From: Platerodrilus igneus
Lineage: Eukaryota > Arthropoda > Insecta > Coleoptera > Lycidae
Length of the DNA: 64,000 nt
NCBI GenBank assembly: GCA_036346225.1
Contig: JARFIW010001343.1
Span: 124,001 to 188,000 of the forward strand
Reading direction: 5' to 3'
In this document: positions 42,861 to 55,568 of the stretch, piece by piece
How positions within the stretch are numbered: position 1 is the stretch's first letter
Layout of the letters: every line of letters starts with the position of its first letter
Notes under the pieces: model-generated
Databases searched by the model: none
The model's input: only the letters and a program-made list of their open reading frames with translations
Told to the model about the DNA's origin: nothing
Made by a program: the position numbers and the translations under genes

Positions 42861-44289
42861 TCGTTATATTTAAAACTAAATTTAAAGAATGAGTTGCCTA
42901 GTCCCCAGACTATACAGCGACTAAAAAAAAGAAAAGGTAAATAGATATAGGGAAAGGTTTTAAAAGAAAGAGGTTGATATCAGTTGGATGCCATAGTAGT
43001 TTCCGAGGCGAAGAGCGAAGAAGAAGGGGTCGCATTAAGCAAAAGACGGTAGGCGAGGTGAATAGAAAACCGTTACTCGCCAAAACGGAGTTAGTAACCC
43101 GAATGGGGGAACACTCCTATGTGACAGGCGGTAGTCTTTAAGACTTAAGACAGGTCCGTCAAAGGAAAAATAAGGCGGAAAAAAAGACGGCAGTATAAGG
43201 AAAAATGATGTTTTCGAATAAGCGACCTATAGGGGAGTGAGAGAGGGATATATGGAGAGGGCGTGGGGGAGAGAGGGGGATAAGGAGGGGGAAGAACCGT
43301 AGAGAGGGAGATAGGGAAAGAAGGGGAGTGGGAAAAAAGGAGTGAGGGAGAGAAAGAGAGAGGGAGAGAAGGGCGAGAGCGAAATGTCCACAAATAAAAG
43401 CAACAGGAAGTCTAAAGGATCTATTGCCTAGCAAAACAAACAAAAGCGAGACACGCTTTAGTATTCTCAAAAGTTGATATACTCAATGCAAAGACATCAA
43501 AAGTCGATAGAGAAAGATATATACAGTAAATTCACACCACCATTATCAAGAGCGGTATAAAAAAGCAACAGCGTCTCACCATTATGTTAGACAAGAAAGA
43601 AAAAATGCAATGAATCTTAGGTTACACATAAAGGAAAAAGTGGGAAAACCCGAATGAAATAATAAGTGAAAACTCCAGAATGGAAACACAAGAACTAGAA
43701 ATTTACCGTCTGTACAACGGCGAATATTCACGTTTTGCAACATAGGCATGGTTGTCGATCACCATTTTACCCTATGCGAAAAGCTTCAACTCAACATCAG
43801 TTCTGACAAGTCCTAAAGACTTATTGCGTTATTCATTCTAAGAACAATCATAGATGGTGGAAGGAGGGTAAGTGTAGAGAAATGGAAACGGAGAAAGTAA
43901 TAAAGAAATTAGTGAAGATACTTTGAATATTTAAGGAACCAAAAATAAAAGGTTAAGTGTATATTGTCTAGATGAAACACCAAAGTTATAGGTACGAAAA
44001 AATTTTGAAAGCAAATTATCAAAAGAATCATGAAATTTATAAAAATTAAACGACAACGGATATTAAGAGATATAAAACATTGTAGTATACAAGATATATT
44101 TAAAAAGGTAGAAAGAAATGTATTAATTATTGTGGAGGAACTTTATCTCCAAGATTTTAGGTCTTTATTACCACTTCCTATATAGTTTACTATCGATATC
44201 TTCAAGTTTATAGACAAGTGCATTAACAATCCGTGTCACTTCACATAGATAAAATAAATGTCGGAGCTAATTTAGCAGAAAATTTTTTT
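42861..44289. other. Unassigned sequence with purine-rich tract
   Basis: No coding region is recognised. A strongly purine-rich stretch (GA/GGA-rich, with runs such as GGGAGAGAAAGAGAG) lies at about 43226-43384; its complement gives artefactual serine/leucine/proline-rich frames. The sequence around 42900-43140 is less AT-rich than its surroundings but matches nothing I recognise. Confidence 0.55.
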
Positions 44290-44296
44290 AACCGCA

Positions 44297-44965
44297 TCAG
44301 ATGAAACGTGATTCTTTTTCCAAACATGTTCTTCTAAGGCAAAAGAAATATCTCGTTGCTTCAAATTGTAGTAATTTTACTTTTCTCATAAGTTTTTGAG
44401 AAAAATTTTCTAACACCGGCAAAAATGGCGGGTAGCGTTTGTTGATCTTAATGCCAATTTCAAGTTCATCAATGTTGTTAGAAACAGGATCATAATAATT
44501 ACCATCCATATGTGATATTTTTCAAAAACTAGAATTGAAGGTGAAAACTGCGTGACTTCATGTTTTGCGATATGTAAAGCTTGTGCAATTTTGAAGATAT
44601 TTTCGTACCATTTAGTATGGTCAGATTCAATATATGAAAAAATAGTGGTTATAACAACACGATTAACACGTTCTGTTGTATTTACTTGAGGATGATATTT
44701 AGCATTGTACAAAATTTTCTGAACCTCATAACTTTTAGCGAACTTTTTGCAATTCTTCCGAGATAAATTGTGTACGATTGTCACAGAGAATAATTCGAGG
44801 AACACTGAAAACAAGAAAAACTTCTTGCTCTAAAAATTTTATAATCCCAGAAGATGTAGTTTTCGCTAAAGCATGAATGAAAACAAATTTGGAAAACCAA
44901 TCCGTTACAAACACTAGGTATTGGTTACCATTCTTAGATCGAAGAAGCGGCCCTTAATAAATCAA
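44297..44965 (-). pseudogene. Gypsy-type LTR retrotransposon integrase fragment
   Basis: On the minus strand from about 44945, SKNGNQYLVFVTDWFSKF gives the first catalytic aspartate, and CDNRTQF (about 44785) the second (family SDNGTQF). YHPQVNTTERVNR with the catalytic glutamate lies at about 44690, followed by HTKWYENI and SPSILVFEKYH. A frame change occurs near 44810. The block resembles the 412/Mdg1 branch of Gypsy integrases rather than the errantiviruses elsewhere in the window. No other part of this element was found. Confidence 0.8.
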
Positions 44966-46907
44966 AATAAATTAACTGAAATAAATACGGTACTGTTTAT
45001 AAATTTAAATAATTCATCTTAACACTTTAAATTTAATTTTCAAAAAAAATCTCTAAAGAGTCTACTCACAAGCTTTTATTTGTAACTTGGCGAATAAAAA
45101 TTATCGAAAGCTTAGTGGTAACGCCAAGGACAAGATTTTATGTATCGCGAACGCGACGGTGCATGTGAGAAAAATTTACCGACTTTTGTAGCAGTTCGCA
45201 AGTGTCGAAAGAAGTGCACAGTCGTTAATACGAAGTATTAATTCCTACGTCGTGCATTTAGTTAAACAAAGTATTCAAAAAAGAAAATTTTACAAAAGTA
45301 TATTTAAATAAAAATTCTACCCTTCAAACGAAAAAGGAGATTAGTAGACATCGAAATTTTGAAATGAATAAGGAAGTCACTGTAAAGTAAATATTTTAAA
45401 GACTCATTAAAAATTATTGGTATTTAGGCTATGGAATATTTCCATAAACGATGGCTATACTTTAATGTAAAAAAGAAAAAAAATATTCAACAAAGGCAAA
45501 TTGCAGATGGGTCGAAGTTGTTTAGTAAAAAAAGAATAAAATAAATACCGTGGTATTTCAAAATGAGTCAATACAATGCTAATTACGAAAATAAATTATT
45601 TATAGGTTACATGTTATACACAAAATCTGAAAGCGTTAATGGGTACAAAATGTTAAAGCAAAACATCTAGTTAGTCGTAAATTACGTTAAGCTAAACGTA
45701 AAAGTCACAATTTTGATCATTAGCTTTATTAAGAAGCTGAAACGAATTATCGCCTCAAAAAACTTGCCTATATATGAAAAAATTAACATTTTGTGTATTA
45801 TTTTAAGGTATTTCACAATAAGTTACGCGGAGCAGTAGAAAACCAAACCACTAGAAGTAGTGCGCAATACATTCCAAAGTATTAAAACCTAAACAAACTA
45901 TACAATAAGGAACGAAATTATTATGAAATTTGAAGAACAAGAAAAGCTTCCAGTTTTTATTTTAGTACTTAAAAGAGTTTATTTAGTTACAAAATTTAAA
46001 GATATTTTCTAGTTTACTAATAGTGTCGATATTTTTGGTTCAGGTAATAATTTTTATTTAATTAACGCAAGTATTATATTCTGCCGTGTTTGCAGAAATA
46101 GAATGTTTGATTTTAATAGACATAATGAATAACTTTACTCACAATTTAAGTTATTATTCGTAGTTCACAATACAATCGATAAATTTTGTTATTAATAAAA
46201 AGAAAGAAATCATCTAGATAGTTTACAAATAACAGACAATATACATCATTCAAAACGCTGCTTGTTGCTTGTCATTATTACACACAACCCTCGACACCCT
46301 TAATTAACTTTTAAGGTTTAATCGTGTAAATAGGGTACTACTATCAAGTTGTAAAGTTATACACACACGGTTCCTGGTCTCCTGCGCCGCAATTCTTCTT
46401 AAGGTCGTGGTAATCCTATCTTTTTCAAATTTTATAAAGTTGTTTACGAATGATTGCTATAGTGACCTATAGGAAAAAGGTAAAAAGAATGAAACGAAAA
46501 ATTAGAACACCACATTGAAGCATATGGTAGTAGCGGCACTCTCCCAAAAAACACAGTCGCACTATCAAGTCCGGCATTAAAGTGTCTACGTAATTACCCA
46601 GTATCCGAGAACTTTTTCGTCCTTTACGTGATTGAGTTTTTCAAACCTACTGATGTCTTAATCTAATTAGAATAGAGACCGTCGTCACTTGAAGAGCGCG
46701 TGTTCTTCGCATCATTTCGCCGAGAACGATGAAAATTCACGGAAACCATTTTATTCTTATAATGTAAATAATAATTTATAAAATATTCAGGCCCAAATTT
46801 AGGAAACAAAATGAATTCTTTTTCTTCTATACAAAATACAATAGATTCAATAGATATAATTGACAGACACTTAGGTATCCAGTAAATGAAAAGGCACCTA
46901 ACTGATA
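44966..46907. other. Unassigned AT-rich sequence
   Basis: No coding or structural feature is recognised. It may include LTR or leader remains of the integrase fragment's element, but no repeat partner is present to prove it. Confidence 0.45.
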
Positions 46908-46909
46908 TA

Positions 46910-47177
46910 GTCCATTCGCTTTAACTTTAGGATGACGTCACAACTAGACGAAATGCTACATTACCAATGTTGGTGTATATTATAATATATTTAATGAAAG
47001 ATATAGGAATATTTCCATTGGCAGGAAGAATTGGTGGCAACGCCGTACAAAATTGCCAACCTTTATTATGTTAAAATGACAGTATCCTATATGCGCAATT
47101 GTAGGTATTTATTTGTATACAATTGCCAACACTTTATTACTATATTTGACGTCATCCTAAAGTTATTTTGAATGGAC
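46910..47177. mobile_element. Small TIR element (MITE), TA target
   Basis: A 268-bp non-coding element with inverted ends. The left end reads GTCCATTCGCTTTAACTTTA then GGATGACGTCA. The inverted right end reads GTCCATTCAAAATAACTTTA then GGATGACGTCA, with about 28 of 31 positions matching. TA lies directly outside both ends (46908-46909 and 47178-47179), the target of Tc1/mariner-type transposons. The ends contain the palindrome TGACGTCA. There is no internal coding capacity. Confidence 0.8.
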
Positions 47178-47179
47178 TA

Positions 47180-47756
47180 CAATAGTGTGTTTATAAGGAT
47201 GATACGTTTCCTTTTTTAAAATTTGCTAGACATTAGATTTTGGAATATTAAGCTCAATCGTATAGATCTTACGAATGTTGATGATTCTAAAATATGTTTT
47301 AGGCGGTTGTCGTCTTTCAAGATGCAATTCTAAATATCTGGTGGGTGCCGTGTAAGCATTCCGAAAAGATTAAAATAAGTGCTTAACATATTAAACGTTT
47401 CTTTGTTTGAAAGATATGTGATATAGAATTATTTATTTATTATTTTATTTAAAATTACAACACAAGAAACACCACAACTTAAAGTAAATGCAAATTTATT
47501 TGAGTTTTAGAATTTGTTTGTGTTTGAACTCCTATCCCAATTTTTCTATTCCTAGTTGACCCCTCCTTGCTAATGCAGCAAGTCTTAACAGAGGCACCCA
47601 ACAGGGGTTAAAAATATGTGTGTTATGTGTGAACCACCGAAAGGGTCGAACAATTATTGTTATCGTGAGTGAAGACAGTGCCGTTTAAGTATCACTATAC
47701 AGTTCACGTTATTAGTAAGGAATAATTCAAGTAAGTATTTATGCTATTTATGCTAG
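47180..47756. other. Unassigned sequence left of the provirus
   Basis: Flanking DNA between the MITE and the provirus. It ends in CATG (47757-47760), the left half of the 4-bp target duplication. Confidence 0.5.
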
Positions 47757-47760
47757 CATG

Positions 47761-48103
47761 AATTATGTTTTCGAGTGTGAAAACTTAAATTAAAAAAATA
47801 TTTAATTTTATTTTGAATCAATATTACAATTCGCACAACTGTTATTACAAGTAAAGTTGAGTAATACTAGCTATGACGTTCAGTAAGAATGATCGTTTTT
47901 TGGACGTTAACTATCGTTTTTATATGTTTTACTACTTAAATGAAAGTATAGAAAGGCAGAAGAATTGTTACATTGAGAATTTACCCTAACTGACTTAAGA
48001 TTAGCTTAATTGTAATTTAATAACAACATAATATGGAAGGGTACAATCTAAAATGGTTATATCCTGTTTTTGTTTACTTAACGCGGATATCGATAACATT
48101 ACC
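47761..48103 (-). repeat. Gypsy-2 3' LTR
   Basis: It matches 58901-59244 over its whole length. By eye I count about 28 differences in about 343 positions, or roughly 92 percent identity, so the insertion is old. On the coding strand it begins GGTAATGTTATCG, where the other LTR has AGT, and ends CATAATT. Confidence 0.9.
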
Positions 48104-48115
48104 CTTCCCTTTTTA
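48104..48115 (-). other. Gypsy-2 polypurine tract
   Basis: On the coding strand AAAAAGGGAAGGG directly precedes the 3' LTR; it is the primer for plus-strand DNA synthesis in LTR elements. Confidence 0.75.
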
Positions 48116-49430
48116 AGTTAGAAAATAGTGGTTCTGCCATTTTCGATGTTAAAACTATATTTTTCTTAAATCTAGGTTTAACAATTTTTACATAAATTAT
48201 AATAGAAATTATACTTAAAATAAGAAGTATTGAGAACGATGTGTTCATCCAGGAAAGTGATATCTTCACAAGGTCTTCTAAGTTTCTGTGTTGCACATTT
48301 TCTGCCATCAATTTTAGATGTTTAATCTTCTCGCTGTCAATTTCTTGTAGTTGAATCGGACGGTGATTTGTTCGCTTTTTATCAAACGTTGTTCTGAAAT
48401 TGGGTACCTAGTTGGTATACAAACTCTTCTTGTATAGTATTTTCAGGGAAGAACATTTTTCCATTTATTTTTAATGGACATTTTTCTATTGATATAACAC
48501 TGGGTGTCTTAATTTCAAAAAGTCCTTCATTGGTGCATTGTGATTGTATGATAATGATTTTTGCAGAGCTTACCAAAATATCTCTAGCATTTATTTGAAT
48601 TATCGTGGAATCTAAGAATTGAATTCGAGTATTTTGGCATGTATTTTCTCCGGTTTTTATTAGATTTGCGATGCAAGGTTGGCTCTTATGTAGGTTGTAT
48701 TGTTGGAAATAGTAAAAGGTTTCTACTTCTGGGCATCTTTCCATAGTGGTCCAGTAGTTTTCGTTGTTTATTAACAAATAAGGTTGCTCTGTATTTATGA
48801 TTAGATTGGAAATAGGTATTGGGTATAATCGAAGGTATTTAAATTGTTCTGATATGACAGGAGTATGAATTTTAAATAGCATCAAGTTATTCTGAATTGT
48901 TACTTGTGTAGAAAATAAAGAGTAATAATTGATAAATTTTTGCAAATGTGGTATTTGTTCATTTTCATATATTTTGTTTAGTTTGGAAATGATTCCATTT
49001 AATTGATTCGGTTCAATTATAGAACTGTGCAAGATATTGAGGCGAGCAAATGACATTGCTAGCTCCAAATTATTGACCAAATTTTGTATTGAGTGTAATT
49101 GTGTCATTAAAACTATCTATATACTCGAAAGTGAAAATGCTTTTTCTAGAGCAAAGACTTCGGTTAGTCATAATGTTAAATTATTTAATTGGTTTCTTTT
49201 TTTGTTACAATATTTTCTAAAGATTTAAGATCTGTTTTAATTCTTTTCAGTGATTTTTCGGGGAACGTTAAATTTACATGATACATGAATGTGTGTTTGG
49301 AAATAATGATTTTACTCTGCCCGATTTGTACAGGAAGGATGGGGTTCTTTATTTTATTCTGAAACAATATCTTGGGGTTGGAATAGATTTTTGTGATATG
49401 TTTTGCCTTTCGATGAACTTTTATTGTCGT
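48116..49430 (-). pseudogene. Gypsy-2 env (errantivirus, Baculo_F-like), broken
   Basis: The env gene runs from about 49430 to 48116 in several frames. The first part contains MYHVNLTFPEK (about 49280-49245). The middle is a 241-codon frame (49107-48382). The last part (48311-48099) has an alpha-helical membrane segment, SFSILLILSIISIIIYV (about 48235-48185), followed by a basic cytoplasmic tail. This layout is that of the errantivirus envelope protein, related to baculovirus F fusion proteins. A dibasic run occurs near 49205 in another frame, but the region that follows it in Gypsy-1 is not recognisable here. Stops and frameshifts prevent a complete protein. Confidence 0.75.
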
Positions 49431-50330
49431 CGATTAAAATAGGATTTTCCGCATTTTGATATGGGTTTATGGTTTTTCTTTGTGAACCGTTCTTTTTTCG
49501 AATTTTATATAATTATTGCGTGGTGTCTATATTTATTGCGGGTTGTCGGTCTTTATTTTGTTTATCCAGATTCGTTTGTTGGTTGTTATGGAGGTGTTTT
49601 CATATTACTTCATTTATGACTTTTAAATTTTCTACGTGATCTTGTAGGTATTGGTTTAATTTAGTTTTCTCGTCAATTTCGAATGGGTTTCTATAATCTA
49701 ACCTTCCTCTGGTTATTTGAAAGGGTGTGTATTCTGTGGAGCTATGGATAGAATTGTTATAGGATAGTAATGCGTAATTCATCAGTATCTCGATATTTTC
49801 GTGAGGTTTGATACTTTTCAATGCGAGGATTGTTTCTGCTAGCGTGGAATGAAATCTTTCTATTGGGCTGTTACCACTTGGGTTATATCGTGCAGTATAA
49901 TGAATTTCTATATGATGTGCTTGACATAGTCCTTGAATTACCTCTTTTTTCATTTCGCATTGTCTTCGGTTATTTTTCTGGGAATTCCGAAGTTGTTGAA
50001 GTATTGTATTAGTCTGTTTGCTATTTCTACTGATGTTAATGCTTTTATTGCATACGCTTGTCCAAATTTCGAAAAACTACCGATTATTGTTATAAAATAT
50101 TGTCCGTGCGTTTTGTATGTATCGGCGTAAAGATGGTCCGATAGGGGTTGGTTTGAACACTAATTTATTGGGGTGTCTTTCATACTTTGTTTCTTGACAT
50201 AATTCGCATGAGTTTACGTAATTTTTAACGTCTTGATCAAGTTTGGGCCAATAATATATTTTTTGATGGGTTTTAAATTTTCTTGTATTCCGCGATGCGA
50301 CGTTTTTGTCTAGTGGTATTTTTTGAGTAT
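49431..50330 (-). pseudogene. Gypsy-2 integrase, broken
   Basis: The minus-strand frame 49953-49600 contains HYTARYNPSGNSPIERFHST with the catalytic glutamate, then ALLSYNN and PFEIDEKTKLNQYLQDH, the end of the core domain. The preceding core and zinc-binding part (about 50330-49960) is readable only in pieces because of frameshifts. The enzyme would insert the element with a 4-bp stagger, consistent with the CATG duplication. Confidence 0.8.
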
Positions 50331-50769
50331 TTCTTTTTGTCTCTAGATATTAAAAGTGTAAAGGAATTGTTTTTAGAACAGTTTTTCAATATCTTAATAA
50401 ATTTCAATTTCTTTATTTGAGAAATTAAAACAATATGTTTGTTTAGCGATCATGTTTTGTTTAATAAAAGTAATTATTTTTTTTTGTCTTCATTATTAGG
50501 TATGAAAACTTTTATGCGATTTTTGTCAAAAATTGTCAGTCTTTCTAAAGTATATACGTTTTTGTTCGAGGGGGTAATTGTAATTTGATTTTAAATATGT
50601 TTAATACTTTTTCTGTATACGGTATTTGTAATGTTGGATTTTCGTGTTCACTTTGTATAGTATTGTCATATGATTCGGGTAATATGAATTTAGAAAATTC
50701 TCCTTCGAAAGAATTGGGGTTTTGACTCTGTCTATTGATTTCTTGGTCGAGCTCTTCTAATAATTGTTC

Positions 50770-52090
50770 TATATTTTGTTCACTTTCGTCATTAAGATCT
50801 GGGGGATTTGCACATATGGATTGTTATGGGATTAAATTCAACTCGTGAAAGTGCATCCGCATTTGAATTTAGTTTGCCTTTTTTATAAATCAAATCGTAT
50901 TCATACCTTCTAATTTGATTTTCCAACGAACTAGTTTGGAGTTGGGTTCTTTGAGTGAAAATAGTCATTGTAGTGGTTTATGGTCGCTTATTATATTGAA
51001 TTTTGTTCCGAATAAGTATGGTTGAAAATATTTTACTGCCCATACTATAGCTAGAAGTTCTTTTTCGATTGTATTGTAGTTACATTCCGCTGGGTTTAAA
51101 GTTCTTGATGTATAGGCTACCGGTAGATCGGATCCTATGGGGCCTTGTGACAATATAGCTCCTATGTCAAAATTTGAAGCGTCTGTTGTCAAATTGAATT
51201 TTTTCTGAAAGTTAGGGTGGTGAAGTTTCGGTTCGTTAAGTAGTACTTTTTTACATGTGTTAAATGACTCTAAAAATTCCTCGTTGTGTTGTATTTTAAT
51301 GTTTTTTTTCAAACACTGAGTTAACGGTTTTGTTAGTTTTGCAAAGTTTTTTATGAATTTTCTATAGTATCCAATTAGTCCTAAGAAAGATTTTATTTGT
51401 TTTGCTGTTTGGGGTATCGGAAATTTTTTTATAGCTGCAACTTTTTTTTTATTCAGTTTGATGCCTTCTGGCGTTATTACATGTCCTAAGAATTCTACTT
51501 GCTTGCGTAAGAAATCTGATTTGTTTAATTGAATTTTTAGTCTGGCTACTTTAAATTTATCAAATACCTGTTTTAGATTACTCATGTGCTCTTGTAATAA
51601 AAAGGGATAAATAATTATATCATCCATGTAAACTAGGCAAATCTTGTTTACAAGGTCTCTGAGGATGTTGTCCATGACTATTTGGAATGTGGCTGGCGCG
51701 CTCTTTAGTCCGAAAGGTAGTCTGAGATACTCGTAATGTCCGTTTTCTACGTTAAAAGCTGTTTTAGGCATTGAGTCGGAATGTAATTGAATTTGGAAAA
51801 ATCCTTGACTTAAGTCGACTGTGGAAAAATATTGAGCTCTTCCTAGGCGATCTAGGATGTCTGTAATACTAGGCATAGGGTAACGGTCATCAATGGTTTT
51901 TTCGTTTAATTTCCGGTAGTCTGTGACTATACGCCATTTTTGTTTTCTGCTGTGAGCCATTTTTTTCGGAACGATCCAAATTGGTGCGTTCCACGGGGAT
52001 TGTGAATGTCTTATTATGCCATCGTCTAGCATCTTCGCTATTTGTTTTTGTACTGGCGCTTTATGTATATGTGGATATCTATACGATTTT
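50770..52090 (-). pseudogene. Gypsy-2 reverse transcriptase and RNase H
   Basis: The best preserved part is an open frame at 52032-50965 (355 codons). RT motifs are IVTDYRKLNEKT (about residues 35-46), STVDLSQGFFQIQL (70-83, first catalytic aspartate), LPFGLKSAPATFQ (105-117) and the intact YMDD (135-138). The connection domain has SFLGLIGYYRKFI (215-227), and RNase H starts with TTDASNFDIGAIL (282-294). The frame ends at a premature stop just after SDHKPLQ. RNase H continues to NADALSRVE near 50860. It is recognisably the same lineage as Gypsy-1. Confidence 0.9.
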
Positions 52091-52566
52091 GTGTGGATTG
52101 GTATTTCATCCGTGGTTTTAATTTCGTGTTTTATTTTATTAGTGAAACTTAGTTTCTAGTTTGGGTTATACATTATGTCTTTGTACTTAATTAATAGATT
52201 TTTTAAAACTTCTTTTTCTTCTTGATTTAGGTGGTCCGTTCTAATATTTGAGAAGTCAAATTCGGAGGTACTTGATTCGTGTGTAGAAATGATTGAATCT
52301 ATGTTATAACTATCGAAAGCAAATGGTGAATATTTAGTGTAATGTTGTAATATTTCTGTTTCTTCGGATTTGTTAATAAGTTTTGAAGTGGTCGTACAGT
52401 TTTCTATTGTTAAAAATCCGGCTGGAATTGTGATATGCCCGATAGTTAGTTCCGGGATAATTATTTGATCATTAGGTAGGTTTAATTTTACTTGCTTAAT
52501 CGTTCTTGTTGAGGGTGGTATTTCTATTTTTTTGGTTGTAAAGTCCTCTCTAAATTTTAAGGGAAT

Positions 52567-52872
52567 TTAAAATTGCTTAGTATACAATATCTTATCTTTT
52601 AAATTAATGTTAATGTTTAATCTCTGTAAGTCACGAATTCCTATTATACCGTCGAAGTAATCATAGAAATTATATAGAACAAATTCTAGTTTTCCTCGTA
52701 AAGAGTTGAGTTCATCAAATATAGGGATGTGTGCTTTAAATTCAGCTTCGCTTTTTCCTGTGCACGTAATTATTGGCGTGTTGGACGTAAATATTGTTTT
52801 CGGAAAAGAGGTTTCTGCGAAATGCGGTCTTATCATTGAAGGATGACAACCTGTATCAACTAATAGTTTCAT
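52567..52872 (-). pseudogene. Gypsy-2 protease
   Basis: A 101-codon frame starts MKLLVDTGCHPSMI; DTG at residues 6-8 is the aspartic-protease active site. A hydrophobic strand and FDGIIGIRDL follow, matching the second conserved (IIG) turn of retropepsins. It lies just upstream of the RT as in errantivirus pol polyproteins; the connecting region 52090-52560 is broken. It would process the polyprotein. Confidence 0.8.
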
Positions 52873-52949
52873 GGGTGGTTTGCGTATTTGAATGTAAGGT
52901 AACGAGTTTGGAATTATGCTGCTTAAATCAATTATGTTCCGTTTGTTAA

Positions 52950-54099
52950 AAGGCTTGTTATTGGAAGATTTACATCAAGGTACTTGTCTTCATTAGATTG
53001 CTCGACAAGGTCATTGTTTGTGTGATTTGTTATATAAGTAGTTTCTTCCTCATTATGTCCGTAATTATCATTGTCATTACTTGTTTGGAATTCTTCAGTG
53101 CATTCTTACTCGTATGGAAAGATTTCAACATTTGTGATTTCCTCATTTCTAGGTCTAGTGTAAGGTTGAAATTGTCTTTAAACTTGGTTATTGTTTGTTA
53201 GTCTTGAACTTATTGATATCGGTTCCGGTGTGCCTTGGGCTTTATTTGAATGCTTTGGTGCGAATACGTTAATTGGTTTTCCGAGTACTTGTCTGTTCGT
53301 GGGGAATTTTTGAGAAATTTGTCTAGTTTGTATGTTTATAGTTCGACTCGAAAACGGAGTTTTATTATTTTCAGGATAACTATTGTTGTAAAAATAAGGA
53401 TTATGCGTTCTTTGTGGGGTTTGTTGAAAGCGGTTGCTATTATTGTAATTATACACTCGCTGGTATTGCGGTTTACTTTGGGAATTTTGGAATGGTTTAT
53501 TATCGTTATCGTATTTCTGATTTTTGTTGGTTAGGTTATTATGTTGTCGTTGATGTCTGCAATTGATTTGCTGTTCCATTGAGATGTGGTTAACAACTAA
53601 CGATCGTGCTTTGTCTATTGTGTTAGGTTTTTGTAGCAACAGAAGTGTTCTTAATTCCGTGTGCGTGTTTGATATTAGAATTGTACGGCTGTTGCGTCGT
53701 TTTGAGAAATTAACGCGGCTTTAGTGCCTTCAAATAACGTTGAGTCGGAGTTTATTTTTAAGTTTAGTCGCATTTTTATTAATTTTAGTCTGTCTAAAAA
53801 GTTTATAACGTTTTCTCATTTTTGCTTTGTCAAATATATAAATTGCTGTTGTAAAACGTGTCTGTCTAGTCTGTCGCCGAATTTTTGTTTTATTACTTCC
53901 TTAATTTCGGGCCACGTCGTTAAGTCTGGTCGACAAAAGTAAAATCGCCAGCTTCATCGACTATTTTAGAGCATATTGAGGCAAAAAATCTATTATAATA
54001 TCTATCTACATAGTTAATGAAAAATTCGAGATGTTCGCTGCGTCCCGAAAAAGGTCGAATTGTGCTTGCAATTTCCCTTGCCGCTTGGACTGATGCCAT
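52950..54099 (-). pseudogene. Gypsy-2 gag
   Basis: The likely start is the ATG at 54097-54099 (MASVQAAREIA), followed by FSGRSEHLEFFINYVDRYY (about 54055-54000), typical of errantivirus Gag N-terminal regions. A frameshift lies near 53935. Later sequence (WPEIKEVIKQKFGDRLD, about 53915-53865) continues the capsid-like part. The tail (53639-53178) is rich in Asn, Gln, Pro and Tyr and lacks a zinc knuckle, as usual in errantiviruses. This start is favoured because the nested RTE-2 insertion lies upstream, in the leader. Confidence 0.7.
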
Positions 54100-54746
54100 A
54101 TCGAATATGTTTATTTGTTCAAAGTTTTTTATTAAAGATTCAATTGTTATGTCACTTAAAATATTCAGAAATTTATAAAATGTTTAAGTTACTTCATCAT
54201 CATCATTAGGTCTTCAGTCCTGGAACTGGTTAGACGCGTAACATCATTGTTTCCTATTCTGAACTAACCTACAGATTTCCCTGAAATTTGCACAGTCTGC
54301 ATCTATCACTATCTGATCTAGGTCTACATCTACCTCTTTTTTCCTATCTCTGCTTGTAATATATTCCATACTATTCCCCAAAAATGCCTTAGAACGTATT
54401 CCGCCCTTCTATTTCTCTTTTTCCTCAAATATCCTTGTTTCCCTACTATTTCTATAACCTATTTGTTATTATCTTTGTCTGTCTATGCTATCGTCCTTAT
54501 ACATCTGAAACACAGAATTTCAAAAGGCTGCTACCGTTTTTCTTTCTGCGTTTCAGACTGCCCGTATTTCATAGGCATACTGTGCTGTGCTCCACACATC
54601 TGCTTTCAACAATTTTCTTCTTGTTCTATGTTTGTTGTCTTTCCTCATAGGCGCTGTTTTTTCTTGTTAGATGCAGTTCGGTCACCTTCTATTGTTTTAC
54701 AGTTATATACCCTATTTCTCCGACCTTCAGTGGTTGTGAAGGGAGG

Positions 54747-55048
54747 GTCGTCGCCGTGGATCAATGTAGTAAGCGTAAGACTACGGATCCCAAGGTCCTG
54801 GGTTCAAAGCCCGATACGGCCGACTGCTTGAAAAATGGCAGGTGAGCATTTTTCACAAAAATTACGCTCTCGTTCGGATGAGAGGTTAAATGGAGGTCCC
54901 GTGTGTGAGTGTTGTCACGCACGTTAAAAATCCCTACCTTGCCTGGAACGGCAAGAGTTCGGCAAAATTCTAAATTTCCAGGCAACAAAAAACTCGCCTC
55001 CTGCCCAATGTAGTATCTTCGGGTGGAGCATTGGAAATGTAAATGAAC
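54747..55048 (+). mobile_element. tRNA-derived SINE, copy 3, nested in RTE-2
   Basis: About 302 bp with a diverged tRNA-like head (B-box-like GGTTCAAAGCC at 54801-54811) and the same body as SINE copies 1 and 2. It is flanked by GGTTGTGAAGGGAGG at 54732-54746 and 55049-55063, a perfect 15-bp target duplication. RTE-1 shows the same place uninterrupted (about 10010-10024), which proves the insertion. Confidence 0.95.
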
Positions 55049-55568
55049 GGTTGTGAAGGGAGGTAAGCAGTCTGTGGCTGCCAAGTTCCCCCAACACTTA
55101 ACCATTTACCGATTTAATATATTTTTCAATATATCTTTTCGCACAGTCAACATTAGTTGCAGATATTTCGCAACCAACAACTAGTTGTTTATACTAATCA
55201 TCAGATTTATCTGCGCTTATTTTTTCGTCATTAGGTTTTTCGTCTCTAAACTGGTTGGACACGTACCTGCACTTATTTATATTCTGAGCTAGCCTACATA
55301 GTTCCCTGAAATTCTCACACAGCATGTGTATACAGCTCGTTCTCCTATTGTTTTTTAATTTTATGCCCTATTTCACCGAGATTTAGTGAAGGGGGTTAAG
55401 CAACCTGTGGCTACCAAGATCCCCCAACACTTAGACATTTGCCGACATAATGGTTTTCCAGTAAATCCTTTCACACACTTAACATTATTCAAGAATATTG
55501 CCCAACACTTCTTGTAGTTACTTATAATAATCATCATGTCTAAGCACAGTTATTTTTTCGTCATTAGT

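Noticed and set aside
43145..43470. Serine/leucine/proline-rich frames of 82 and 103 codons
   Set aside because: They are translations of the complement of the purine-rich tract; low complexity explains the absence of stops.
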